64,000 bases of DNA from Ptychodera flava (taxonomy: Eukaryota; Hemichordata; Enteropneusta; Ptychoderidae). The first letter of the stretch is position 1, and every line of letters begins with the position of its first letter. The notes beneath the pieces are model-generated. The model was not told the origin of the DNA, searched no databases, and worked only from the letters and a program-made list of their open reading frames with translations. The translations under genes and the position numbers were made by a program. The stretch is from assembly GCF_041260155.1 (NCBI RefSeq), contig NC_091942.1, positions 2,304,501 to 2,368,500 on the forward strand. The letters run 5' to 3'. Of this stretch, positions 33,675-47,100 are shown piece after piece.

Positions 33675-35170
33675 CTAGGCCAGGCTCAGGTGGTGATAGA
33701 AGTGTGACAGACGACTATCCTCAAAGCCACTTGATAAACTGACTATACAACCATACAAACTATACGCACCACTCCCACAACGGATGCAATCTCATTACAA
33801 AAACACCAGGTTTTGTGCTAATTTATGTAAAAAAACCCAGTTTGAAAGTCTTGGATCTACTTAATGTGAGCAGCTGTCCACACATGCAACAAGGATTTTT
33901 GCTAGGAAGTGTTCCGATAGATGGTTTGGATTTTTCCACTGACCGTCTTTTTTTCGATTCAACTTCACCTACCATAGAGGGATGCATTTCTACTCACCAT
34001 TATCGGTACTAGTTCGATTCTGTTGAAGATGCACATATTTAAAATGGTGCTGAAACCAGTCTGTTCTGACTGACTGACTGGCTGACTACCCAAATGGACC
34101 CTATTGTACACCCACTGTGTACCCAGTGTTCTGGCTGATGACATTGTTACCCACTTTAACCCAATGTACATGTACACAGTGTTCTATGGCTGGAGGATGG
34201 TACTGGAACCCTCCATTAACCCAGTGTCTTCAAACTGACAAAGCTCTTCAATTCTGGATAAGTCCGCTACTCAACATGTCCCCAAACCTCTCTGGTGAAG
34301 ATATACAAAGTGCCATTGTTGTAAGTGATGGTGATTTTCAACCGTGTGAATCACAGGGGGACTAGGATCAATCTTCGTTGCATTCTTCACAACCCAGTCT
34401 ATGCATCGAGGTTGCACTTCAACCATGGGTGAACCAAATGTCAGCGTGGACCAACACCTTTCGATATCGTCTTCAGCCCAGTGTGTGTAACCAGTGTGTT
34501 CCATGGTAGTGCTTTTAGTGATTTTGATGTGTCCTTGACCAAGTGTGTACCATGTGAATCCAGCCATTAGTGTCACCAAGGACTGCTATTGTCTTCAAAA
34601 TGGATACCCAATCATTTTGTGCTGTCATGCCATTTGACCCGTTGAGGCCAGTTTATGTCCAATGTAGCAGATTTGCTGTGTGGACTGAGCCTTTTACAAA
34701 GGGCTTATTCCTAAACATCAAACATTTTGCTTGTTTCCATGCAAGCTAGACTGAAATCTGAAGTGAGACCAGATTGTATTTTGTGCATACTTTGAAAACT
34801 TTCACAACTGTATCACTCTCTATCGTATTTATGCTTATTTTTTGTTACCTTTTTTCCGGTGTATTTGATATTTTTGGAACAAAAACAAATCATGTCACGA
34901 AGGTGGTAGTTGCATCTCTTCTAAATTTTGCATTTCTTCATTGTCACTCTATTGCTGGCAGATAGATTGGCTCTCATATTTAAGAACCTTAATCTCATTA
35001 TCTTGGAGATTGACAACGCCCACAAAAACCTGCCCTCTTGAAAATACCTTCAGTCGGTATATTTGAATGTGTGAAACAATTGTAAAAACAGACACCTCTG
35101 CCTTAATTACAGCCTCAAGGTTTTCATGGTTTTCACCCTCACAATACATTTAGAATTACCTGCTGTCCTG

Positions 35171-35519
35171 TAAGGTAGAATGTGCCTCGGGGACAGACAG
35201 TCGGTCTCTCAAATTTCTACAATTCTTTTCTGATCTACCATTTGTGGGGGCTCATTATAAAGCTCTTGGAGAAAGAAAAACTTTCACCGTCTCATTTTTT
35301 CACAAAATCCAAAATTTAATTTTTGCCCCCATAGAGATGATGGCCATTTTGAATTTCAGCTATTGGTAAATCTTAGGTAATTTGTATCTCCAATACCAAA
35401 CTTTGCACGGTGACCCCCAATTTTTATTGTTGATTTGGTAAGAGAATGGTTGAAAGTTTCATTCAGGAAAGTTTGAGCAAAAGTCTAAATCTTTCCATTT
35501 CGAGGCGCGTACTACCTTA
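35171..35519. mobile_element. MITE-like element with TAAGGTAG...CTACCTTA ends
   Basis: 349 bp. The left end TAAGGTAGAATGTGCCTCG and the right end CGAGGCGCGTACTACCTTA are inverted repeats differing at a few positions. The interior is AT-rich and has no open frame, which fits a non-autonomous DNA transposon. Confidence 0.65.
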
Positions 35520-38500
35520 AAACTACATTTGGTTTCAATGCTGTTTTCTTGCCAAAGTATGTGAAAATCAACCTGAATTGGTCACAAACAATGAGACACA
35601 TTTTATCCAGTATGCAAAAGACTCAAATGAGGAAATTGCCACTTCATGTAAAGTTGCTTGTCATCTAGATGTAAAAATGGCACTTTTACATCTCACCCAC
35701 GTCATCAACAAAGTCAACTCAATGATACAGTAGGAACAGCTGTCAACAGATGAGACTGGAACAAGATAGCGTGCTTTGGAAATTAAAACTGAGATCAAGT
35801 GTTTTGTTTGTGAGTGTCTTCCTACCTATGAAGGTTAGCAGACAGTTGCCAAATGGACATTCTAGAGTGTTAAGGTTGGTGAAACAACAGCCTTTCACTA
35901 CCGTACATTACATCCAAAGCAAGGAGAAGGTATTCCATATGATTGTATGCTAATAGTGTGTAGGATGTCTTTGTCAGTTGATCGATCGGAACACTTTTTA
36001 CCATGTCGAGAGAAAGAAAGATCAACAAAAGAGATCTGTTTAGAGTGAAGATCACCTGAGATCTTCATGTACATTCAGATATTCTCCCAGTATTTGTTCA
36101 TATTTGATATTCATGTTGTTACTAACACAAAGTTGAGAACAGTGACTATGGAATATTCATACTTGTAGGTGTATGTTGCCAACAGTATTCAAATGATGCT
36201 AGTTTTGGTGAGACAAAACTCTGCTGCAGGTACGCTGAAAGTGTTTTTTGTTAGCAGATGTGAAATACTGAACGCTGAAGTTACCTTGAGGAAAAACATC
36301 AGTGGAGGATACAAAAATAAAGATGATGCATGTATTTCAGTCATGGAGTGGAATTACTGAAAATGAATTGTGTCTTCTACCCAGTGTCCGATCTGTATGT
36401 TAGAAATTGGCAGAGGCTTAGGGAATGTGTTTGAGCTGTGATTTTGATCGTTTAGCTATTCAGGTCAATTTGGGAGGATTTGGGGAGTGTTTTCTTCAAA
36501 AAGTTTGTAGTGGACTACCAGGATATATTTAGCTATGTGCAATGGTAGAGAGATTCTGATATTTACAAAATCATGTGTGTGTTTCAAGTGCTGTAATGGG
36601 GAATTGATGTTTAAAGTGATGTCTCACTCTTAGACTGTCCATATGGCAGCCAGTCACAAAAATTACTGAAATATTTTTTAAGTAGATTAGAATGTATATC
36701 TTGTGCTGTTTTCAAATGATGCAGATTGTTATGAACATATTTCACTGCCAAACTCCAAATGCAACATGCATGCATACATGTTTGTAAATTTAGCTGGATT
36801 TCCAAATTCCAAGATTTTTCCCCGTTTATGAGAAAAGTAACATTTGAAATATTTGTAAACAATTGGATGAAATAATATGCCTTGTGAAAACTCAAATCAG
36901 CATGTAGATAAATATTAATATGATCCTCTTGATTATTGAAATATAAAATATTGGCTTCTCATTTGAGAAAGTATATTAATTATTATCGGCGATATTATCC
37001 AATAATTGTTCAACAATCTGATTTTGACCGGCCTGTTTTCCTCTGATTTGTACTCATGACTGCTGTGTGTGCACATGAGTCTTATTTGACCAATCAGATG
37101 GTCTGTTGTAATGACGGTGCATGTATAATGACCAATGAGATAAATTGTTGCATTGATGATGCAAATGAGATCAGAACAAGTCATGGTGACTATTGATTTT
37201 CCCGCAATACGTCAGTTGCCATGGTAACTTCAATGATAGACGACTTCAAAATGATATTTACTGGTTTGAAATTTAAAGGTGAAGTTTTAATTAGAGGGTC
37301 AGGGAACTCTCTGATTAAATTGTCCAAGCAGATAATATATGTATATGGCCCTTGATTGCCAAGTTTGTGAATGTGCATTTAGTCAATAAATTACATTATC
37401 TCTGTAATTCTGTAGAATTTATTTTTGAAATGAAATATTTGCTAAATTAAGATTTTTTATCAGGATACTGTTTTCACAATGAAGGAATGCTGCTAGCATT
37501 TCTGAACCAATTGTATATGTGTTTTTTTTCATATCACGTCGTCACAATATCAAAGACATCCCATGACTGTCACTTTGTTCTTGGACACGGCTATTTCTTC
37601 TGTTGAGTTAATGCTGAAGTTGCTGCAGATTTCTTGATCATGCAGCGTACTCTTATTTTGCAACAGTATAAGCACAAAAACTGATCCATTTATTCTGAGC
37701 TATTTTACTTTGTGAAAAGTTTGCTTTATTTGCTTCCAGTTGTGATTCTTACAAAGAGTGGCATAAAAGAAACTGAGAAACACGAGACTAGCATCAATAT
37801 TGAAGATGCTTTCATACAGCAGAAATTACATATATGAAAGCTAAAATTCAAAGGAACTCCAAGTGAGTTTTTAATGAACATTGGGTGAGACTGCTATAAC
37901 TTGGCAGGTAGATGACATTGTTGCATGACATATGTATTTATCATTGTTGTACTATGCTGAGTAAGAAAGAGTTCCTCATGCTTTGAGATGGGGGGGGGGA
38001 TTCCGTCAGCCAGGCACAACAGGAGAACATAATTAATGGATGAATTCCTTCCCAACAGTGAGGGTTTTTTTTCTCCGAAGCAATGATTACTTTGATTGTC
38101 TTTGGTTTGTCTGTGTATCATAGACCACTGCTTGCATGTAATATTGCATACAAGATGAAAATAATGGGACAGTGTGTACATGACATCACCTAGCCATGCA
38201 CAGTCATTTTCATTATTTTGCCAAAGTAGCACTTAAGTCTGTACTTTGCTGAGAGCTGAGTTTTTGGCCATGCTTTACAGAGTGGTAACACATCTATGCC
38301 TTCATTCATCGTTGCCCATATCAGGTTTATGATCACTCAGGGTTCTGTGGCCAAAAAAAGGTAAATTACAATTATCTATCATTGGTAATTAAGTGATAGA
38401 TTCCTAACACACAACACAATGACTGTAGGTACACATTACTAGTGTTCACATGTTGTCTACAATGTCTCCATGAATAGTACCATATTCAATACAGTCTCAC

Positions 38501-39299
38501 TTCATGAATTCCCGGCTGCTAGTCAACTTTGCAATCCATAGCTTACAGTTTGAAATGTTTAACACCTTGCCTGCAAGTAGTGACTTTTGCAAAAACTGCA
38601 GAAGGTACGGAAATAATTTTTCTATCTGATTTTCTGCTTTCTCTTTCTGTGTCAGAAGAGAGAAAGCGTCAAAATAAATATTGCAGTAAATCTTCCTGTA
38701 ACAGATTGTCAGATATAACTTATTGAATGCTACATTGAAGAAAAAAATTATTACTGTGGATTAAGATAGCTATTTGTGTAAAGAAAGAGCAAAATAATTT
38801 GCTAGGCTTTATTTGTTATTTTTCTACCTCGATGTGATGTTTTCTGTGAAAGACTGCCATTGTGATAATGATAGATGCTATTTCCCCCATGATGCTTTGT
38901 GGGATAAACTACCACCAGATTCTGTTTAAAATGAAGACTGAAGTAACTGTATTTGTACATATCTACATGTATCCCATCATGCATTGGGGTATTCACATTT
39001 TTTGTCTGACTCAAATAGTCTTCATATTTGTATTTTGTATTTTGTTTAGGGTGGTCACTACGGATCACTGCAGCCTTTTTTTCCTGGAATAAATATTGTT
39101 TGCATACAAATCATACTCTACAGTGTTTGACTGTATGTTGATAATTAGGTAATGTAAATTCAATGAAGAAATTGGATATTTAAGATTCAGATACTTTCCC
39201 AATTAAAGTTGACTAAGTTGAAATCAATTATTACCAAAGCATACGTCTATCAACATTTCAGTATGGTACTAAACTGTAGCATTTAAGATTATGACAGAA

Positions 39300-39485
39300 C
39301 CCCATGGCGAGAGAGTGCAAGCTCGCCGTACCAGCGATATTTGCACGAGTGTTTGCGGGGGATCCGGTGGTCGTGCTTTCACGAGCGCAACGAGTGAAAG
39401 GACAGCCAGATTCAACGCAAACACGAGTGCAAACACCCACTGCAGTGCAAATACCGGTAGTACGCGCGCGCTTCGATGCAAGTAA
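39300..39485. repeat. GC-rich foldback block
   Basis: Island of CpG-rich sequence in AT-rich surroundings. Inverted words such as GCACGAGTGTTTGCG (about 39343) and CGCAAACACGAGTGC (about 39416) would pair. Overlapping open frames exist on both strands but mirror each other and show no family motif. Probably a repeat or old element; identity unknown. Confidence 0.4.
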
Positions 39486-42157
39486 ACTGTGGTACATATG
39501 TAATAATATATATTATAGCCAAAACAAGGGACTGTATGCCTGCAGGGTAGGTGATCAGTTGCCCAACGTCAAGAGGACAAATGGTCTCCTGCCTCAGGGG
39601 TATACAGTACATGTACCTTGTTTGGGCTGTAATGTTTTATTACAGGTCTTTCTTACATAGTTTTCTCCTAAACTGTTTGAGTTTATTTGCAAATTCAATC
39701 ATATGCTTTATTTCTATGTCAGATGAAAATCCATAGAAAAATAGATCTTCATCGTCGAATGGCGCATTGATATATTTAAACTGCTGTTTAATATGCTATT
39801 TATCAATTTTTCCATGCATTTTTTTCTAAAAACTGGATTTCCTATGTAAAACTTGTAATTTTAACATTTTTAAATCCCAAAGTTGTTGAAAATAGTTCCT
39901 GTTCACTTTCAGTCAAATGATGACTATATGGCCCGCAACGTCATCATTGAGTTACAATTGAATTCCATGGAGCACGCGATACATGAGGCATGTAATAACC
40001 GTACTGCCGGTGAAACCACCAACATAATGTTTAAGAACGTGCAACCTGAGGACAGACTACATATACTGGTACATGCGGTCATGTACATGTACATCACTCT
40101 ACATCACAAAGAGCTTTGTTTAACACAAGAAGTATGCATGAAAACATTTAACATTAAAATACAAAGCTGGCAAATTGTATATCAGTGATACTTTGTCGCT
40201 GTACATTGGTTGTCAGTTTCATATCAATTGACTAAGAAATGCATCATGCATGGCATTGTTGACGTTCAGAGGAATTGATAGATCTGTTTTTGCTCATTTA
40301 TTTCTTATTCAAAGTTTTCATGTGCACCATATTATGCATGTATTGGCTCCCCATGCCTCCATTGAAATCTTTCTGCATGTTATCACCAAGTTCTGCTGAC
40401 ATTCTACAAAAAGTACAGGCACTGTTATGATCTACATACAGGCTGCAAGGAAATCTGTCACTGAAATGAATGCACAGCTTATTAGAGCAGAGCTGGTATC
40501 CATGAGTGATTGTGACGTATGCATGCTCACTGGTGAAGAGAATAAGTCAATAAATATGCAAGCAATAATGTACCCTTCCTGGTCCATAATGGACAAAAGC
40601 AAACTTCCCTTTGCACAAAACATCATGCAGATTTGCCTCATGTCGTGTAAAGTTTGCTCCATAGTGGGTGGGTAAGGTGTACATTATGGATATTATATTT
40701 TATAATTTTTGTATTGCACAATGGATTAAATTGATCATTTTACGGACAAGTACACACAGTATGATACAACTGATCCAGGATGTAAAACTCATAGTTCACA
40801 CTCATTACCAAAGAGAGACTTCGAAAGCCACTTCTACATAACCTTGAACATGTTAAGACTATATTTTCTGTGACTTTGTCTCAAAACATAATAATTACAT
40901 CATACATCAGGTTGCCCCCTAGAGTGCATCACTCTTGTCTGTTACGTGCCATCTATGGGACAGCATTGAGAATAACAAACCTTATTTGAACTCGGCTATC
41001 ATCCCACTTCAGCTCAGTCAGTTGGTTTTCTTTGGCCAAGTCTGCCATAGACAACACTGGAACTTTACCATAATAGAGCATTGAAAGGATTAGTTAACCA
41101 TTATAGATACCTAAATCACATCACAATTGTAAGATATTATGCAGCTCATGACAACACTATGTCATATGTGTTTTGACTCACAAATTAGGGTAATAATTAG
41201 AACTTTCAGTTGTTATTCGTATCCCATTTATAGTGAAATGTAAATTTATGATCTTATTAAGGACAAAGACACTTTCACCAGTACTAGTGTATTGGCTGGC
41301 AGATAATCAATGTTACAGTGAGTAATAAGCTAGATTTTTCACCTGTATATTGTTTGCCATGTAAATTCATGTCTGACATGTGCCAAACAAATCTTGCAGT
41401 TGATACATAGAGATTGATCAGCATCATTTTTCATTGCAAAGTTCTGCTATTCCCTGAGGATATCATAAATTAATACAGTACTACATTGATTTCAACAAAG
41501 CTCTCGGAAAATTAAAACTTTTCAGAAACTCAAATCAATATTTTTATTCAAGCTCTGATTGCTGTAACTTTTCATGTCTTTCACATTAGTTTTAATGCTG
41601 TTGAAACTCCATTTCTTGTTCTACTCCAAAAACTGTCTAAAGGTCTGATGTAAAACTTGTAAACACATCCTGTGAGAATGAAACATCAAACGTTATTAAA
41701 AATAACTTAATTCTGCTCTGGAATAGAATTGGTCTGCCAACAACAACATGTAAATTGCTCACAATATACCTGTACTGTGTTGGCTAGGGTAATGCCTATT
41801 TGTATTGTCAACTTACTCTACGGAGAAGATAGACTTTCTCCAAATCTGTGGACATAACATACACATCGAAACAAATTCAATTACCATACCATAACAAGTA
41901 AACTTTAGCAGACTCATGTCAGTGGTAGGCTGTTGCATAGATTGTTGCTGCCCAGTTTAGTCAAGTGACTGGGTCCAGTCTTTGGTAAAGAGTGAGAAAG
42001 CGTACTTGTTTTATAGATTGAATGAAATGAATATATTGTGAAAAGTTACAGTTATTGTCCCTTCAGATCATAAATTATTTTCGTGTTTTCATGTTTGCCT
42101 TTAACCTGCCTTTCAGATTTCAGTTGACTGACAAGATCCAATCAAATCATTAATAGC

Positions 42158-42430
42158 ACTGTGTTACTACCATGACACAAATGACAATCACACTGTGATA
42201 CTACCATGACACAAATGACAATCACACTGTGATACTACCATGACACAAATGACAATCACACTGTGATACTACCATGACACAAATGACAATCACACTGTGA
42301 TACTACCATGACACAAATGACAATCACACTGTGATACTACCATGACACAAATGACAATCACACTGTGATACTTCCATGACACAAATGACAATCACACTGT
42401 GATACTTCCGTGACACAAATGACAATCACA
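42158..42430. repeat. 34-bp minisatellite, about 8 copies
   Basis: Head-to-tail units of 34 bp, each containing CACTGTGATACTACCATGAC and ACAAATGACAAT. The units are almost identical; the last ones change CTACCATG to CTTCCATG and CTTCCGTG, so divergence increases to the right. Confidence 0.92.
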
Positions 42431-43424
42431 GAGGTCATCATTGTTTGTTATCTACGCTTTAGAGTTTAACTCTTACATTGTGACAGTAACGCTGTTCAGG
42501 AACAATGTCAGTTTTGTTACATTACTCATGGGTCTGTGTGTGTATGTGAATGCTCAGTTTTGTCTTTAGATTACCTAACATGACAGTATTTATGTGAATT
42601 TCATACATCTGCCCTGGCAATGGCTTTGTAAGATGGCTTCAAATGAAGCAACATTTAATACAGTACTGTGTGTTGTAAGGACATCATGATAGCAGCCAGA
42701 AAGCATCATCGTGAAGTCAGCACACAAAATCAAATTACTGTAAACAATGTTTTTATTACATACATGTATAATGGAATGTTCATCATAATAACACAGATAT
42801 TTACACAGCATTTAAGTATGTATAGGGTGAACTCTCATATATTACATGGAAAAATTGTCAGCAGATTCAATGGAAAAGGTCTATGGTGCAAAGCCTGGAA
42901 AAGTTCACGGAGCAGAACCTGGAAAAGTCCATTATCTGACTATTGTTGGGGGTACTTTGTTATGTTTTTCATTAACTTTTCTGCTTGGCTAGTGTCTCTG
43001 AGCTTTTCACAGCGAGAGTATACAATAATCAAACTTGTACAGTGTATGACATATAAGAAAATTGCAAGTTACAAGTTGTGCATCCCTCTCAAACTTGCAG
43101 TAAATAATTGTGATACACATGCCTACTGATCTCAACAGAGCAAACTGTCAAAGCGTGAAAGAGCAAACTGTCAAAATATTTTCGAAAATTTTAAAGTTGG
43201 CATTGTTGAGTTATTTCATCACAAATAAAACACTGACTTTTCCTTGGTTGGGATTGATACGGAGTGAATGAATGTTACAGAGAGATCACAGAAACAGTCC
43301 TTGCACATACCAACACTGTAATATTTGGACAGAATGCACCTTAAGGACAGTTTTTTTAATGTCAATTTTTCATATTTCTTTTGTGGCCTGCCGCTTGTGT
43401 TGACACATTTTGAAACCTGAGGAG

Positions 43425-43430
43425 TTTATT
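43425..43430 (-). terminator. Candidate CLUAP1 poly(A) signal
   Basis: AATAAA on the minus strand about 575 bases after the CLUAP1 stop. It is the first exact hexamer noticed downstream; position only, no transcript support. Confidence 0.3.
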
Positions 43431-43599
43431 CTCCTTCTTGCTTTTGTGAAAATCAAAACTTTCAACATTTCCCCTCGGAGTTAACAATGGGATTGATATT
43501 GAATTTATAATATTTTACTTCATGGAATTCTGTGAATCTGTAATCCTAAACTCTGTGCAGCAAACCTGGCTTTCTTTCTTGATTGTGAAAGAGAATGAT

Positions 43600-43691
43600 T
43601 TAACCCTTTCTGCACCATGGTTTGGTCCAAACGCATTGTCAGCAATGATGCTGCTGGACCTGTTTACATGGTATTGGGGTGAGAAGCTTAA
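43600..43691. mobile_element. Short TTAA-flanked inverted-repeat element (family 1)
   Basis: 92 bp. Begins TTAACCCTTTCTGCACCATG and ends ATTGGGGTGAGAAGCTTAA. The interior GGTTTGGTCCAAAC and TGGACCTGTTTACATGG match the copies at 16220 and 44320 (the latter inverted). It would lie in the 3' UTR region of CLUAP1. Confidence 0.6.
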
Positions 43692-44004
43692 AATTATCTT
43701 TAGAACAGTTTGGCAATATTTAAGACTTTCTATTCAAGGCACATATAACTTTAAATACACGTGATGTGTGCAAGCTGGTTAACCAATTTGATGTATCTGA
43801 CAAATCTAACTGAATGCACAGAAACAAGGTGATACTATCCTTGAAGTGACAGTGTATAGCATGTCTTGTCAAGTTCTTACTTTAGCCAATTAGTCTACTC
43901 TTTCTTTGGTACTGGTAACAAATCAGTGAGAGAGGAAATAAACAAGCCGCACTTGATACTCTTTAAAGACGTCACAGAGCTGAAGGTGTTGCATTTGACA
44001 TTTG

Positions 44005-44175
44005 TTAGAAATCATTATCACTGTCATTGAGTTCATCTCTTCTGGGTTCTTGTCTCCTGGCCAACCTAGCATCCACTTCCAATTCCTCACTGTCCATTCC
44101 TTGACCATCAAGCACATCTTCGTCGTCGTCCTCCACATCAATACTGTCGCCACTCAAGTCAGAATCAGTGTCATC
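44005..44175 (-). CDS. CLUAP1: CLUAP1 exon 12: acidic C-terminus and stop
   Basis: Residues 378-433. [20 protein letters not shown], then [12 protein letters not shown] and TAA (44007-44005). Acceptor CTGCAG. Confidence 0.95.
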   Translation of the reverse strand, partial: DDTDSDLSGDSIDVEDDDEDVLDGQGMDSEELEVDARLARRQEPRRDELNDSDNDF

Positions 44176-47100
44176 CTGCAGGGATGAACAAACATGGAAA
44201 ATAACATCATTAAATCTAATCCTAATAGCAGAGAGTGATACATTTAAGTATGTCAACTTTCAAAGAACATGTACAGATCCAATGATGAATTTAAGTGATG
44301 AATCTAAGTAATCTGTTCTTTAACCTGTTCACCCCAATTCCATGTGAACAAGTCCATACTCACATTGATAACAACGGGTTTGGGCTAAACCATGGTGGTG
44401 AAAGGGTTAATGTCCCTACATGCCGTCAAGCTGAAGTTTGAATGATCAATCCGAAAACTGACATAAATCTTAAAATATCTGCTTTGATTTTGTTCAGTAA
44501 CAGATTTCTTGGGGTGGTTTTTCATTTTGTAATAATTAATGAACTGCAGAGGATGGTTGATGATAATTGTTTGGTGTCAAGATTTTGTGTCATTGTGAAA
44601 ACTAGTTTTCATGATTTTCAGCTGTGTTTCAAGAGCATCGTCTTTAAGGTAGCCTTGTGTGAAGAAGTCACACTCCACTGCCTGTAAGACAGTGAAGTCA
44701 TATCAATGTCACTAATTCACACATCACTTCTACTTGATATCATCTTACAAACTACACTCTTTTCACTATTTTGCATCAACGGCTCAAAGGAGGTTTAATT
44801 ACAGCAGAGTTCTCAAAAGTCAAAATATTGGACCATATGTCAGTGTAATATGTATTCTGTATTGCAAATCTGACAATAAGAGAACATTAGATAATAATAT
44901 AAATTTTGTCTATTCCTGGATATTTATTAATTTGATAATACTGGACGCTGAAATGTGGCAGAAAGAAAATTATACCGGTATTACCCAGGACATCTGTGAT
45001 TTGAAGATTAACAGACAGCTGATTGGTACATGGTGAGTGCAACTTTCGAATAAAACACATTCATGTCTACACCATAACAGTGTATTCATATCATGATTAG
45101 CTTGTTTTGGAGAATATTTTCAAAGATGTTGAATAAATTGTCATTGCAACTTGGAGAACTGTATGTCCTACTGTGAGGTTTAAGGTTCAAATAGTTTTAA
45201 TTTGGAAGTAGGCATGAAAACTACAGATTTTTGGTCACAAGCTTTAGTCTGAGGACATTTGAACTCACTGTATGGTATTAAGCTTTGCATACAAGATGAC
45301 AAGCACAGTTTATTTCAATTTGGGAAAAAAGCTCAATCTCTACACAGTTGTTTTTTCACTATCATAACCAAGGGAACGTCTAAAACATATGGACAAAGTC
45401 CCTGAAGCTACTATAGACATGGATACGAAATTAAGTATTTCCTGACTGTATGAAACTATCTCACTAAGGTCATCCTAGGGACCTGTACACCAAATATTAA
45501 AGCTGTCTGACCAGGGGTTTTGAAAAAACAAGCGACCCAACAGTTGACAGAGCTCTGCTGTGTTATGTAGAGAATAACATGTATTGATGAAGAAGGTGGA
45601 TATCTTTGATAGCTCATTTCAGGATGGCCAGACCAAAAATGGCAAAATTAGCTGCAAAAATACAAAATTGATGATTTTATCATAATTTCAATATATAAAA
45701 TTAAGATAAAGCCTAGGAACCTATATACCAAATCTCAAAGCTATCAGATGCCTAACTTTTGAGAAATAAATATTTTGACCAAAAATGACAAAAATTGACC
45801 CAAAAATACAAAAATTGAATATTTCATCAAACTTCAATATATCACACTAAGACAACCCCTAGGAACCTGTCTACCAAATATCAAAGACATCAGACAAGTA
45901 GTTTTTGAGAAAATATCAGTCAGTAAGTAAAACGGTTCTCAAGATATTTGAGTGGACGGACGCCTCACAAACGGACATACATACATACATACATACATAC
46001 ATACATACATACATACATACAGACTGACGACGGACGGATACCCATCCCAATAGCTTCTATAGACTAGTCTATAGTAGCTAAAAATGTTCAAGACAGTCAA
46101 GGTAACAACTGACTTAACATAGGAAGGTTTTCACACACGGAACTCTACAAAACATTGTGAACAGTCACTCATGATATAGAAACTTTAGTGAGCGCCCTCT
46201 AGTGGCAATGGCTAATTTCACTGTTGCAGCTTGTGAATTTCTCTATACATTGTGATGAAGAAATGGTACTGTTCCATTATATTGATATGAGTATCAATCT
46301 ATCATACAACTACTTTATCTCACTTAATAAACAATATTTCCATTAGTGGTTGTGAAGCAATGGTGCTATTAGTTCGGACTGAGAAATGCTGTGTCTGTCT
46401 TAGTATTAACCCCTTGACTACCTATGGCGCCGGATATATCCGGCGCCATATTGAATTACCATATACCTTGAGTGCCGGAAATATCCAGCACAGTTAAATA
46501 GGCGTATTTGCTTCGTTTTTGTTGCTAAAAGTCCCGTAATTTTGGCGTCGGCACGCAGCGTGACTAAGAATTATGTATTCCGATCCGGCGTGAATGTGAT
46601 TGCGCCCCCGTACGTCCGAGTACGGCCAAAATCCGAAAGCAAATGTCGTGACCCATGACCTCGACCCTGAAAGGTCAGGCTGATCACAGAAGCGTCGCAA
46701 TGATTGTTCAAAGTTTTCAGACGTACGGACGATAGCGAAGATGTTTATGGTTTGTTTTTTTAATTAAATGAAATGTTTATTTATTGAAAACAAATGATTT
46801 ATATAAAAATATGTTTTATTAACAGCAATATTCGTGAATTAAACCAGAGGAAATACAATTTTTTACTATAAACCAATGAAATTTTATAGCAGCCATATTA
46901 TCAATATGACTGGTCACATGACTGGTCATGTGTTTGGTCATGTGATATGCTGTTCCCTAAAATGTATTTTTAAATACTGTGAATTATTTTTAGATAAATC
47001 ATAACCATTTTAGATGCATGTTTCTGCAAGGAAGACATAAAGCAGGTGTTTACAGATATAAAATGTGTTGATTTTCAAATACAGAATCATGTCAGATGCT

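Larger units (their letters stand above)
33675..44004. other. Tail-to-tail intergenic region between USP22 and CLUAP1
   Basis: No supported coding gene. The proximal part should include the USP22 3' UTR; AATAAA words occur at several places (for example near 36314, 37384, 38676 and 39088) and I cannot choose between them. Contains the TIR element 35171-35519, the GC-rich foldback 39300-39480, the 34-bp minisatellite 42158-42430 and the TTAA element 43600-43691. Confidence 0.6.
45420..46085. repeat. Modular dispersed repeat ending in ACAT microsatellite and palindromic tail
   Basis: Three degenerate modules share CCTAGGAACCTGTMTACCAA-type words (near 45475, 45712 and 45857), then AAAGCTATCAG-like text and GTTTTTGAGAAA. 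They are followed by a GGACGGACG segment, an (ACAT)n run (45975-46020), GACTGACGACGGACGGAT and the palindromic end shared with 2822-2859. In CLUAP1 intron 11. Confidence 0.6.

Noticed and set aside
39258..39660. Several open frames, one with hydrophobic segments (70 codons)
   Set aside because: They overlap on both strands over a GC-rich foldback; a repeat explains them better than a membrane protein gene.
42158..42430. Regular repeats resembling a CRISPR array
   Set aside because: Units are head-to-tail with no unique spacers; same for 48487-49072. Animal minisatellites.
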